From Lachnospiraceae bacterium (GTDB lineage: Bacteria > Bacillota > Clostridia > Lachnospirales > Lachnospiraceae): a stretch of 64,000 nt of DNA. The position numbers and the translations under genes are program-made. The notes beneath the pieces were generated by a model. The model made no database searches. It had not been told where the DNA came from and saw only the letters and a program-made list of their open reading frames with translations. Where the stretch lies: the NCBI GenBank assembly GCA_022793195.1, contig JAAWCJ010000003.1, positions 56,661-120,660 on the forward strand, in the 5' to 3' direction. This document shows, piece after piece, positions 36,536 to 43,575 of the stretch (position 1 is its first letter; the number at the start of each line of letters is the position of its first letter).

Positions 36536-37510
36536 ATGAGACGGATGAAATATTTGCTTCTTCTCCTGTTTGTTTTCTGTGGGCTTTGTGGCTGTGGAAA
36601 GACGGAGGCGAAAAAAGAGGAACTGGAAGAGGGGCAGTATTATCTTTACTATACGAACCAGGCGTTTACCAAACTGGAGACGGAAGTTTACGAGGCTAAG
36701 GGAGCTGAGAAAGGAAGCACTATTTTACTGGCAGAAGGGCTTCTGGGTAAATTGCAGGAAGCGCCTGGAAATATGGAGCTTTTTTCGGTTATTCCTGAGG
36801 AAGTCCGGGTCGCCAGGATACAGATGGAAGAAAACGGACAGATGTTTGTGTATTTTAACGCTGCTTATAATACCATGGAGCCCATTCGGGAGATTTTGTG
36901 CCGGGCGGCAGTGGTGAAAACTTTGACGCAGATTGAAGGGGTGGATTATGTGGGGTTTTATATCAATGACCAGCCGCTTCTGGATTCTGCAAACAATACC
37001 ATAAACCTGATGTCGGCCTCTTCTTTTGCGGAGAGTGCGGGAAATAATACGGCGGAGCTGCAAAAGGTGGCGCTGACTTTGTATTTTACAGATGAGACAG
37101 GGACGAAACTTTTGGAAACAGAACGGACGATTGTGTGTAGCGCCGGGGAGTCCATGGAATCATTGGTGATCGAACAGCTTTTGGAAGGGACAGATGAGGA
37201 AGGGCGTTATGATACTTTGCCGGGCACGGCAAAGGTATTGTCTGTGGCAACACGGAAAGGGATTTGCTATGTAAACTTTGATGCGGCATTTATCAACGAT
37301 GCATTGAATGTAAGCGATTATATTCCGATTTATTCCATTGTAAATTCCCTGACGGAGCTCCCCAATGTGAGCCGGGTACAGATATCGGCGGAGGGGGTCA
37401 ACAATATAAAATTCAGAGATAGTATTGCTCTGGAGCAGCCTTTGGAGCGGCGCCTGGAATATATAGAAAATAAAAAGGAGGATGAAGGGGCCGTCGAAAA
37501 CGAGGAATGA
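36536..37510 (+). CDS. GerMN-domain lipoprotein
   Basis: ATG 36536 follows GGGAGGAGA (36522-36530). The 324-residue protein has a signal peptide with a lipobox (CGLCGCGK) and two GerMN domains (residues about 75-165, SVIPEEVRVARIQMEENGQMFVYFNAAYNTMEP; about 195-290, VLSVATRKGICYVNFDAAFIND). GerM proteins act in sporulation and germination; stand-alone GerMN lipoproteins next to two-component kinases (LpqB/YehU-like settings) may modulate signalling. It follows the kinase by 16 bases, so a partner role in sensing is reasonable but unproven. Confidence 0.85.
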   Translation: MRRMKYLLLLLFVFCGLCGCGKTEAKKEELEEGQYYLYYTNQAFTKLETEVYEAKGAEKGSTILLAEGLLGKLQEAPGNMELFSVIPEEVRVARIQMEENGQMFVYFNAAYNTMEPIREILCRAAVVKTLTQIEGVDYVGFYINDQPLLDSANNTINLMSASSFAESAGNNTAELQKVALTLYFTDETGTKLLETERTIVCSAGESMESLVIEQLLEGTDEEGRYDTLPGTAKVLSVATRKGICYVNFDAAFINDALNVSDYIPIYSIVNSLTELPNVSRVQISAEGVNNIKFRDSIALEQPLERRLEYIENKKEDEGAVENEE

Positions 37511-37528
37511 GAAAGGAAGTTTTTTAGT

Positions 37529-39928
37529 TTGCTGATGAAAAGACCATTGCTGTGGTATGCGGGAGCGTATGCGCTTGGAGAGGTGCTTGCTCTGCAAGGC
37601 AGAGGTCTTGGGCTGGCCGTATTATGTGGATTGACGGCGGGAACAGCAGCGGCTGGCCGAAAGGTGTCGAAAAGCGGGCAAAGCAGGTGGATATGGCTTG
37701 TTTTGCCCTTCTTTTTTATACTTGGGGTTATCCGGGTTCGTGGGGAAGGGGCCCTCCCTGCGATTGAAGGCCTGGACAGAAAGCTGGAAATAACAGGAGA
37801 TCTTGAGACCGTAATAACAGGAAAAGTGACCCGCGTGGAGAGGCGGGAAGTGGAAGGAAGGGAAAGCGACAGGCTGTACCTTTCAGGATGCATGATTGGG
37901 GCAGAAGAAACAGAACATTACCAGGTGGACGGCGTACTGTTGCTTTTTGATGAATTGCCGGCAGGGGTGGAAGAAGGAAAACATATTACGGTGAATGTGA
38001 GGCTTTTTTCCATGGAGGAGGCCGGAAATCCGGGACAGTTTGACAGCCGGGATTATTATCGGAGCCAGGGGATTTACTATATGGCAAAAGGCAAAGCTTG
38101 CCTGGAAATATCCGGAAGAACAGATTACTTACGGAAATGGCTTCGGCGTTTGAGACAGTATTTTTCTGAGAATCTTTTGAAGGTGGCAGGGGAAAATGAG
38201 GGGGGTATGCTTTGCGCCATGGTTCTGGGGGAAAAATGGGCGGCTGGCGCAGACACGGTATCCCTTTATACGGAAAGCGGAATCGGGCATCTTCTTGCAA
38301 TCAGTGGCCTTCATATTTCTTTGGTGGGAATGGGGGTTTACAGGCTGCTTCGGAAATGGCTGAAAGTCCCCTATTTTCTCTCGGCTCTCGGCTGCGGGGG
38401 AATGTCTTTTCTTTATTATCTTCTGAGCGGTGAGGGCACCAGTGCGGGCCGTGCATTTTTTATGCTGACAGTATACGGCCTGGGACAGGCGGCAGGCAGA
38501 CAGTATGACCTGGCTTCATCGGCTGCGCTTTCGGTGTTTGTCATGTTGCTTCGACATCCTTTTTTGCTGTTCCAAAGTGGGTTTCTTTTGTCCTTTGGTT
38601 CCGTGCTTTCGCTGGGAATCCTGTACCCCGTCTTCTGTAAAGCCGGTTTTCCAAAAATCTGCCGTCCGTTGTTTCCTGGAATTTCGATTCAGCTGGCGAC
38701 ACTTCCCGTCCAGGCATGTTTTTTTTACCGTTTTCCGGTTTACAGCTTGTTTTTGAACTTGATTGTGCTTCCATTGTTTACTGTAGCGGCATTTTTGGGA
38801 ATGGCAGGAGCTTTGTTTGGGGGAGTTTTCCCCGGGATTTTTTCTGTGGCATTGTTTCCGGTCAGAAAAATTCTGCGGCTTTATGGATATTTGGGAGAAA
38901 AGAGCCTGAACCTTCCCGGCGCAGTATGGAGGATTGGGAAACCGGAAATCTGGCAGATTTTGATATATGGATGTTTCTTGCTTCTTTTTTACGGATATTT
39001 AGTATGGAGAAAGGAACGGCAGGTGCAAAAAAGGCAGTGTAAGAGCAGGGGGATCTGGCAATGCCTTTTAGGATGTCTGATTCTTTTGGGGATGTTTTTG
39101 TGCCTGTTTCCTGTCCATTACAGCGGGATGGAGCTTACTTTTCTGGATGTGGGACAGGGAGACGCATGTTTTATACGGACGTCGGATGGAATTACTTTTT
39201 TAATTGATGGAGGAAGCAGCGATGAAAAGCAGGTGGGAGAGTACCGCCTGGAACCGTTTTTGGATTGTAAGGCCGTGGGACAGGTGGATTTCGCCATGGT
39301 CAGCCATGGGGATTCAGATCATTTAAACGGAATCAGGGAACTGATGGAAAGAGAACGGATTGGGACATTGGTTTTGCCCGGAGGGAGGAAAGAGGACGAG
39401 GGAATTGCAAATTTGGAAGAGAAGGCAAAAGAGGCAGGAATTCCGGTTTTGTTTTTGAACCAGGGAGAACGCCTGGTGGCGGGAGACACTGTTTTTACCT
39501 GCCTTTGGCCAAAGGGTTCTTATGGAGAAGAGGGAGAGAGCTTGGATAAAAATGAAGCTTCCATGGTTTTATGGCTTTCCTGGAGGGAGCTTGATGTGCT
39601 TTTTACCGGGGATGTGGAAGGGAAAGGAGAACAGGGAGTGACAGCATACCTAAGCGCCATTGGTAAAACTTCGGAAATGTCGGCGGATATTTTAAAAGTC
39701 CCCCATCATGGTTCCGGCGGCGCCGGTTTGGATGGATTTTTGGAGGCGGTAGCTCCAAAATACGGAGTGATTTCCTGTGGGAAGAACAACCGGTACGGGC
39801 ATCCGGCGAAGGAAACCCTAAACAGACTTGAAAATGTGGGATGTGAGATTTTCCGAACAGACCTGTGTGGGGCGGTGACAGTGAGAAGCGACGGGGAGCG
39901 GATGAGGGTTTATGGATATAAAAAATGA
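37529..39928 (+). CDS. comEC: DNA internalisation competence protein ComEC/Rec2
   Basis: A 799-residue polytopic protein started at TTG 37529 (GAAAGGAAG 9 bases upstream); ATG 37535 is the alternative. Order: N-terminal helices and a DUF4131/OB-like periplasmic part, a Competence channel domain (SGIGHLLAISGLHISLVGMGVYRLL, SAGRAFFMLTVYGLGQAAGR), and a C-terminal metallo-beta-lactamase domain (LTFLDVGQGDACFIRTSDGITFLIDGGSS, AMVSHGDSDHLNGI with the HxDxxH-type cluster, VPHHGSGGAGLDGFLEAV). ComEC carries single-stranded DNA across the membrane. Complete by length. Confidence 0.95.
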   Translation: MLMKRPLLWYAGAYALGEVLALQGRGLGLAVLCGLTAGTAAAGRKVSKSGQSRWIWLVLPFFFILGVIRVRGEGALPAIEGLDRKLEITGDLETVITGKVTRVERREVEGRESDRLYLSGCMIGAEETEHYQVDGVLLLFDELPAGVEEGKHITVNVRLFSMEEAGNPGQFDSRDYYRSQGIYYMAKGKACLEISGRTDYLRKWLRRLRQYFSENLLKVAGENEGGMLCAMVLGEKWAAGADTVSLYTESGIGHLLAISGLHISLVGMGVYRLLRKWLKVPYFLSALGCGGMSFLYYLLSGEGTSAGRAFFMLTVYGLGQAAGRQYDLASSAALSVFVMLLRHPFLLFQSGFLLSFGSVLSLGILYPVFCKAGFPKICRPLFPGISIQLATLPVQACFFYRFPVYSLFLNLIVLPLFTVAAFLGMAGALFGGVFPGIFSVALFPVRKILRLYGYLGEKSLNLPGAVWRIGKPEIWQILIYGCFLLLFYGYLVWRKERQVQKRQCKSRGIWQCLLGCLILLGMFLCLFPVHYSGMELTFLDVGQGDACFIRTSDGITFLIDGGSSDEKQVGEYRLEPFLDCKAVGQVDFAMVSHGDSDHLNGIRELMERERIGTLVLPGGRKEDEGIANLEEKAKEAGIPVLFLNQGERLVAGDTVFTCLWPKGSYGEEGESLDKNEASMVLWLSWRELDVLFTGDVEGKGEQGVTAYLSAIGKTSEMSADILKVPHHGSGGAGLDGFLEAVAPKYGVISCGKNNRYGHPAKETLNRLENVGCEIFRTDLCGAVTVRSDGERMRVYGYKK

Positions 39929-39938
39929 AGGGCAACTG

Positions 39939-39988
39939 CCGGTTGACAAATTTCAAGGCGCACTTGCTGGCTGTCAACTGGATTTTTT
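39939..39988 (+). terminator. Hairpin with T-tract after comEC
   Basis: CCGGTTGACA (39939-39948) pairs with TGTCAACTGG (39972-39981), 9 of 10, followed by ATTTTTT. The loop is long (23 bases). An extended -10 (TG-t-TACACT, TACACT 39991-39996) for the next gene begins right behind it. Confidence 0.5.
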
Positions 39989-40031
39989 GTTACACTATTC
40001 CCGGAAAATTCAGGAAAGGAGAATATATTAC

Positions 40032-41057
40032 ATGATATTGGCGGAAAAAATTGTAAAGCTCAGGAAAGGCAGAGGCTGGTCCCAGGAGGAACTGGCAGAA
40101 CAGCTGGATATATCCAGGCAGTCAGTTTCTAAATGGGAAGGGGGGCTGTCAGTGCCGGAGCTTGACAAAATCATAAGAATGAGCGAGATTTTTGGAGTGA
40201 CGACGGACTATCTCTTAAAAGAGGAAGATCTGAACGGAGAGTGGGCGGCAGGAGGGGACAACAAACATATTCAGGCTGATGATTGTCAGAATAAGGAAAA
40301 CGGGCCGGCAGGGAGATTTGTTTCTCTGGAGGAAGCCGAAAATTTTATGGAAGTCACGAAAAAGGTATCAAAGTGGATTGCCCTGGCTGTGTTTATGTGC
40401 ATTATTTCTCCCATTTGTATGATTACTCTCGGGGGCCTGTCGGAGTATGGGATGCTTTCTCTTACAGAGGATATGGCAGCCAGTGTCGGCATGGTGGTTC
40501 TGCTTGCCTTTGTGGCGCCGGCGGTGGCGATTTTGGTTTTCCAGGGCCTTCGTCTTTCAAAGTATGAATATATAGAAAAAGAAACACTGCTTTTGGAGGC
40601 GGGAATCACAGAACAGGTGACAGAAAAGGAAGAATCTTTTGAGTCCTCTTTCCGGCCAGGAATCATGGCGGGAATTTTTCTCTGCATTGTAGGAGTCATA
40701 CCGATTTTTGTAGCAGGGATTTTTGAAGTCCCGGTACTGGAAATCTCTTCCGTAGGTATTCTGCTTTTCCTGGTGGCCTGCAGCGTCTACCTGTTTATCC
40801 GGGTGGGGATGATCAAGGGTTGCTATCAGAAACTTCTCCAGGAAGGGGATTACAGCGAAAAGAATAAAAAAGCGTCCAAAATCCTTGGTGTCTTTTCCGG
40901 AGTTTATTGGTGCGCGGTCACGGCCATTTTTCTGGCAGTCTTTTTCCGGACAGAAGATGGGAAAGGCGCAGGGCTGATCTGGCCTGTGGCCGGCGTCCTC
41001 TTTGCAGCCCTTTACCTTCTGGTGAAAGGGATTGTGACAACGCGCGAAGAAAAGTAA
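40032..41057 (+). CDS. XRE-family regulator with C-terminal membrane domain
   Basis: ATG 40032 follows AAAGGAGAA (40016-40024 region); the longer frame upstream is not needed. The 341-residue protein has an N-terminal XRE helix-turn-helix (KIVKLRKGRGWSQEELAEQLDISRQSVSKWEGGLSVPELDKIIRMSEIFGVTTDYLLK) and four to six transmembrane helices (WIALAVFMCIISPICMITLGGL, SVGMVVLLAFVAPAVAILVFQGL, GIMAGIFLCIVGVIPIFVAGIF, GIFVVYWCAVTAIFLAVFF-like). Membrane-tied XRE regulators of this kind are frequent in Clostridia. Target and ligand unknown. It ends 3 bases before a palindromic element. Confidence 0.85.
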   Translation: MILAEKIVKLRKGRGWSQEELAEQLDISRQSVSKWEGGLSVPELDKIIRMSEIFGVTTDYLLKEEDLNGEWAAGGDNKHIQADDCQNKENGPAGRFVSLEEAENFMEVTKKVSKWIALAVFMCIISPICMITLGGLSEYGMLSLTEDMAASVGMVVLLAFVAPAVAILVFQGLRLSKYEYIEKETLLLEAGITEQVTEKEESFESSFRPGIMAGIFLCIVGVIPIFVAGIFEVPVLEISSVGILLFLVACSVYLFIRVGMIKGCYQKLLQEGDYSEKNKKASKILGVFSGVYWCAVTAIFLAVFFRTEDGKGAGLIWPVAGVLFAALYLLVKGIVTTREEK

Positions 41058-41060
41058 TTT

Positions 41061-41254
41061 AAATTCCCCGCCCTCCCGTGCCCTGGCCCTGCCCGCGTCC
41101 GGTAGGCAGATTTTGCAGGTTTTGTGAGTATAGCGTCGGCTGTCTCGCTGACCAGTTTTTATGGAAGCGACGACAGCCGGCAAAAGGCGGCGCAACAAAA
41201 CCCAAAAATCAACGTGGACGCGGGCAGGGCCAGGGCACGGGAGGGTGGGAATTT
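41061..41254. repeat. 194-bp palindromic element at the 3' end of the epimerase gene
   Basis: GC-rich arms (41061-41100 and 41216-41254, e.g. CCCTCCCGTGCCCTGGCC with its complement) surround the core 41101-41215. The core is about 90% identical to that at 25.4 kb. Where the two differ inside the stem, both sides change: T25400:A25438 becomes G41139:C41177, and C25406:G25431 becomes T41145:A41170. It lies between two convergent genes, 3 bases after one stop and 11 before the other. Confidence 0.85.
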
Positions 41255-41265
41255 TGAGAATATAC

Positions 41266-42264
41266 TTATTCGGCCGCTTCCCAGTCTTTTTCGTCATCAA
41301 AAAATTCAATTTCCAATTCAAAATGGCGGTTTTCCCCTGGTTTCAGGAAGTGAAGGTCGCCGCTTTCTCTAAGGGCAGCGCGCCCTGTCAGTTTGTTGGT
41401 ACAGGGTTCCAGGCCAAGGACGTAGTCCCGTTCTCCCATCATTTTCCATTCTGTCATGTAAGGTATCTGCGACTGGTTCCAGCGGATGGCAAGACCAACA
41501 TTTGAATCGGGCCCCCAAACTTTTGCACAAGGGGATTTTTCCGCAAATTCATGGTAATAGCACTGTTCCTGGAAGTTGGGAACAGGCGGCAGCATCTTGT
41601 CCCACGTATCCAGATCTTTTGCGGCCTCCTCATCACGGGGAATGACACGTTCGGAGGAAATGGCAAGCCTTGTATTTTCATTTAACAGAGGATAACCCAC
41701 ATTCATATGATAGAGAAGCGTGAGAGGCTCATCGGTAGAGCCTTCATTTTTTATATTGTCGGAAATTTTCAGAATATTACTGCCATATTCACAGGATATA
41801 GTCCTGTTTAATACCAGTTTCTGTTTAAAAATGACAGCATCATTGATTTTAGCATGTATCTGGATTCGTCCATCCTCTTCCGTGTAATAGATCCTGTCGG
41901 CAGGATGGTGGGAAAGGGTTCCATGCAAAGGGTAAGGCTCATCGCCGTCCACTCCGGGAATACCGATATTTTGCAGGCCACAGGTGGTGAGGAAACCGGC
42001 GGTAAAAGATTTCAGGAAACCAAAACCTGGTTCATCGTAATAAGCAGGGGACACATACCCGGCAGAGCCCATATAATTGAGGCTGACCCCTTTATAAGAA
42101 ACACGGGAAAGGTCGGCGGCCCTGTCGGCAGAAACCGTAAATTCCAACCCGCTTCCGTTTCGCACCTGGAACAGACGGAGACCGTCACCTTTTCCACCCA
42201 CCAGCCGGTGCTCTTCCACACCGTAAAATTGAGTGTCATGTCCGTAGTAACTTCTGTTTACCAT
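41266..42264 (-). CDS. Aldose 1-epimerase-like protein (DUF4432 type)
   Basis: ATG 42264 is chosen because AAGGAGG (complement of 42273-42279) lies 8 bases upstream. The 332-residue galactose-mutarotase-fold protein has FTVSADRAADLSRVSYKG, GFLKSFTAGFLTTCGLQNIG, EPYPLHGTLSHHPADRIYY (active-site His), LTLLYHMNVGYPLLNENTRL and LGLEPCTNKLTGR (Glu base). This subgroup acts on sugars not well defined. A promoter with an operator-like palindrome lies upstream. No sugar operon is adjacent. Confidence 0.85.
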   Translation of the reverse strand: MVNRSYYGHDTQFYGVEEHRLVGGKGDGLRLFQVRNGSGLEFTVSADRAADLSRVSYKGVSLNYMGSAGYVSPAYYDEPGFGFLKSFTAGFLTTCGLQNIGIPGVDGDEPYPLHGTLSHHPADRIYYTEEDGRIQIHAKINDAVIFKQKLVLNRTISCEYGSNILKISDNIKNEGSTDEPLTLLYHMNVGYPLLNENTRLAISSERVIPRDEEAAKDLDTWDKMLPPVPNFQEQCYYHEFAEKSPCAKVWGPDSNVGLAIRWNQSQIPYMTEWKMMGERDYVLGLEPCTNKLTGRAALRESGDLHFLKPGENRHFELEIEFFDDEKDWEAAE

Positions 42265-42303
42265 TCTGAAACCCTCCTTCATATCAAACGTATTCTTTCC
42301 TTA

Positions 42304-42345
42304 ATTATAATGCGAAAACGGTGAGATGCCAATATGTTATGGCAT
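42304..42345 (-). promoter_or_regulatory. Epimerase promoter with operator-like palindrome
   Basis: Minus-strand -10 TATAAT (42304-42309). The inverted repeat ATGCCA-N8-TGGCAT (42326-42345) covers the -35 position, as a repressor or LacI/DeoR-type site would. The regulator is unknown. Confidence 0.5.
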
Positions 42346-42413
42346 GACCGCACAGAATTTTAAGAAAATCCCTTTTCTCAAGAGTTCTTTGACGTTTTTT
42401 GTGACGACGGGAT

Positions 42414-42422
42414 TGTTATACT
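42414..42422 (+). promoter_or_regulatory. Extended -10 element at the head of the surface locus
   Basis: TG-t-TATACT, with TATACT at 42417-42422 and TTGACG at 42389-42394 (spacing 22, longer than usual). It is about 110 bases before the first gene of the locus. Confidence 0.4.
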
Positions 42423-42529
42423 AATGTCAAATTATATGGGAAATATATGGAAAAATTTTCCTTAGGAATGTGTCCAGTGGGACTTTACGCATAGAATTAC
42501 CGGCATTGAGATAGTACAGGGGATTTGCT

Positions 42530-42994
42530 ATGACAGAGAAAGAATTTCGCAAATTAAAGCGCCAGGAGCTTCTTCAGCTACTGTTGACGCAGGTTCAGGG
42601 GGAAAAAGAACTCCGTTTACAGTTTGAAGAAACAGAGGCAAGGCTTAAAGAGCTGGAAGAAGGTTATGAACGTCTGAAGGCCCGTCTAAACAGTAAAGAT
42701 GCGCAAATCCATAAACTGGCAGGCCGATTGAATAAAAAAGACCAACAGATTAAAAACCTGAAAAGTGATCTGGAATCACTGAGGACAGACAGAAAGATAA
42801 AATTAAGAGAGGCTGGTTCCATTGCGGAGGCTTCCCTTAAGCTCAGTGGAATTTATGAAGCGGCCCAGAAAGCGGCAGATTTATATCTGGAAAATATCGA
42901 GCGAATGTACGGCGGACGGAAACGCTCTGCTGTTGTGCAAAAAGGCGAAGAAATAGAGCCTTCCGAAAGGAGCATGAATGGGAGCAGAGGATAA
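42530..42994 (+). CDS. Coiled-coil cytosolic protein, first gene of the surface locus
   Basis: The 154-residue product begins MTEKEFRKLKRQELLQLLLTQ, runs as a long charged coiled coil (about 20-95, FEETEARLKELEEGYERLKARLNSKDAQIHKLAGRLNKKDQQIKNLKSD) and ends with ASLKLSGIYEAAQKAADLYLENIERMYG. No signal peptide or transmembrane helix. I do not recognise a named family. It overlaps the signal peptidase gene by 17 bases and is probably co-translated with it, which suggests a scaffold or positioning role for the secretion apparatus (inference). Confidence 0.7.
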   Translation: MTEKEFRKLKRQELLQLLLTQVQGEKELRLQFEETEARLKELEEGYERLKARLNSKDAQIHKLAGRLNKKDQQIKNLKSDLESLRTDRKIKLREAGSIAEASLKLSGIYEAAQKAADLYLENIERMYGGRKRSAVVQKGEEIEPSERSMNGSRG

Positions 42995-43559
42995 GACGCT
43001 TAATGAGCTGGTTGAAAAGGAATTGCAGAAGGAAAAACATAAACATTCCCACAGACGGGTTGTGAAAGGCGCTGTGGCAATTCTTCTGGTGGTGATTTCG
43101 GTAGTTACATTACTTACCGTATTTTTATGCCCGGTTCTGCAGATTTCCGGAGACTCTATGGAAGATACACTACACGACGGCGATATCGTTGTGGCCTTTA
43201 ACAGAGGGAATGTAAAAGCCGGTGATGTGGTGGCCTTTTATTATGGAAATGAGATTTTACTGAAAAGGGTGATTGCGACAGGAGGGCAGAAGGTGAATAT
43301 CGACGGGGAAGGGAATGTCTACGTAGACGGGCAGCTACTGGAAGAACCTTATGTCAGCGAGAAAACACTGGGGGAATGTAATATCGAGATGCCCTATGAA
43401 GTACCGGAAGGAAGGCTCTTTGTCCTGGGAGATCATCGGTCGGTATCGATAGACAGCCGCAATAGCGCCATTGGTTGTATTGAAAATAAAATGGTAATCG
43501 GGAAAATTATGTTCTGTGTCTGGCCGTTGCCGGATGTAGGGTTTGTAAGTGAATCATAA
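42978..43559 (+). CDS. lepB: Signal peptidase I, bacterial Ser/Lys type
   Basis: 193 residues: a cytosolic basic N-terminus, one transmembrane helix (VAILLVVISVVTLLTVFLCPV), box B with the catalytic Ser (ISGDSMEDTLHDGDIVV), box D with the catalytic Lys (LLKRVIATGGQKVNI) and box E (GDHRSVSIDSRNSAIGCI). It cleaves Sec signal peptides. GAAAGGAG is 7 bases before the ATG. Placed just before the giant adhesin, it may be dedicated to this locus. The SipW-type peptidase at 53620 is a different class. Confidence 0.93.
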   Translation: MGAEDKTLNELVEKELQKEKHKHSHRRVVKGAVAILLVVISVVTLLTVFLCPVLQISGDSMEDTLHDGDIVVAFNRGNVKAGDVVAFYYGNEILLKRVIATGGQKVNIDGEGNVYVDGQLLEEPYVSEKTLGECNIEMPYEVPEGRLFVLGDHRSVSIDSRNSAIGCIENKMVIGKIMFCVWPLPDVGFVSES

Positions 43560-43575
43560 GGGAGGAGGAAAGAAG

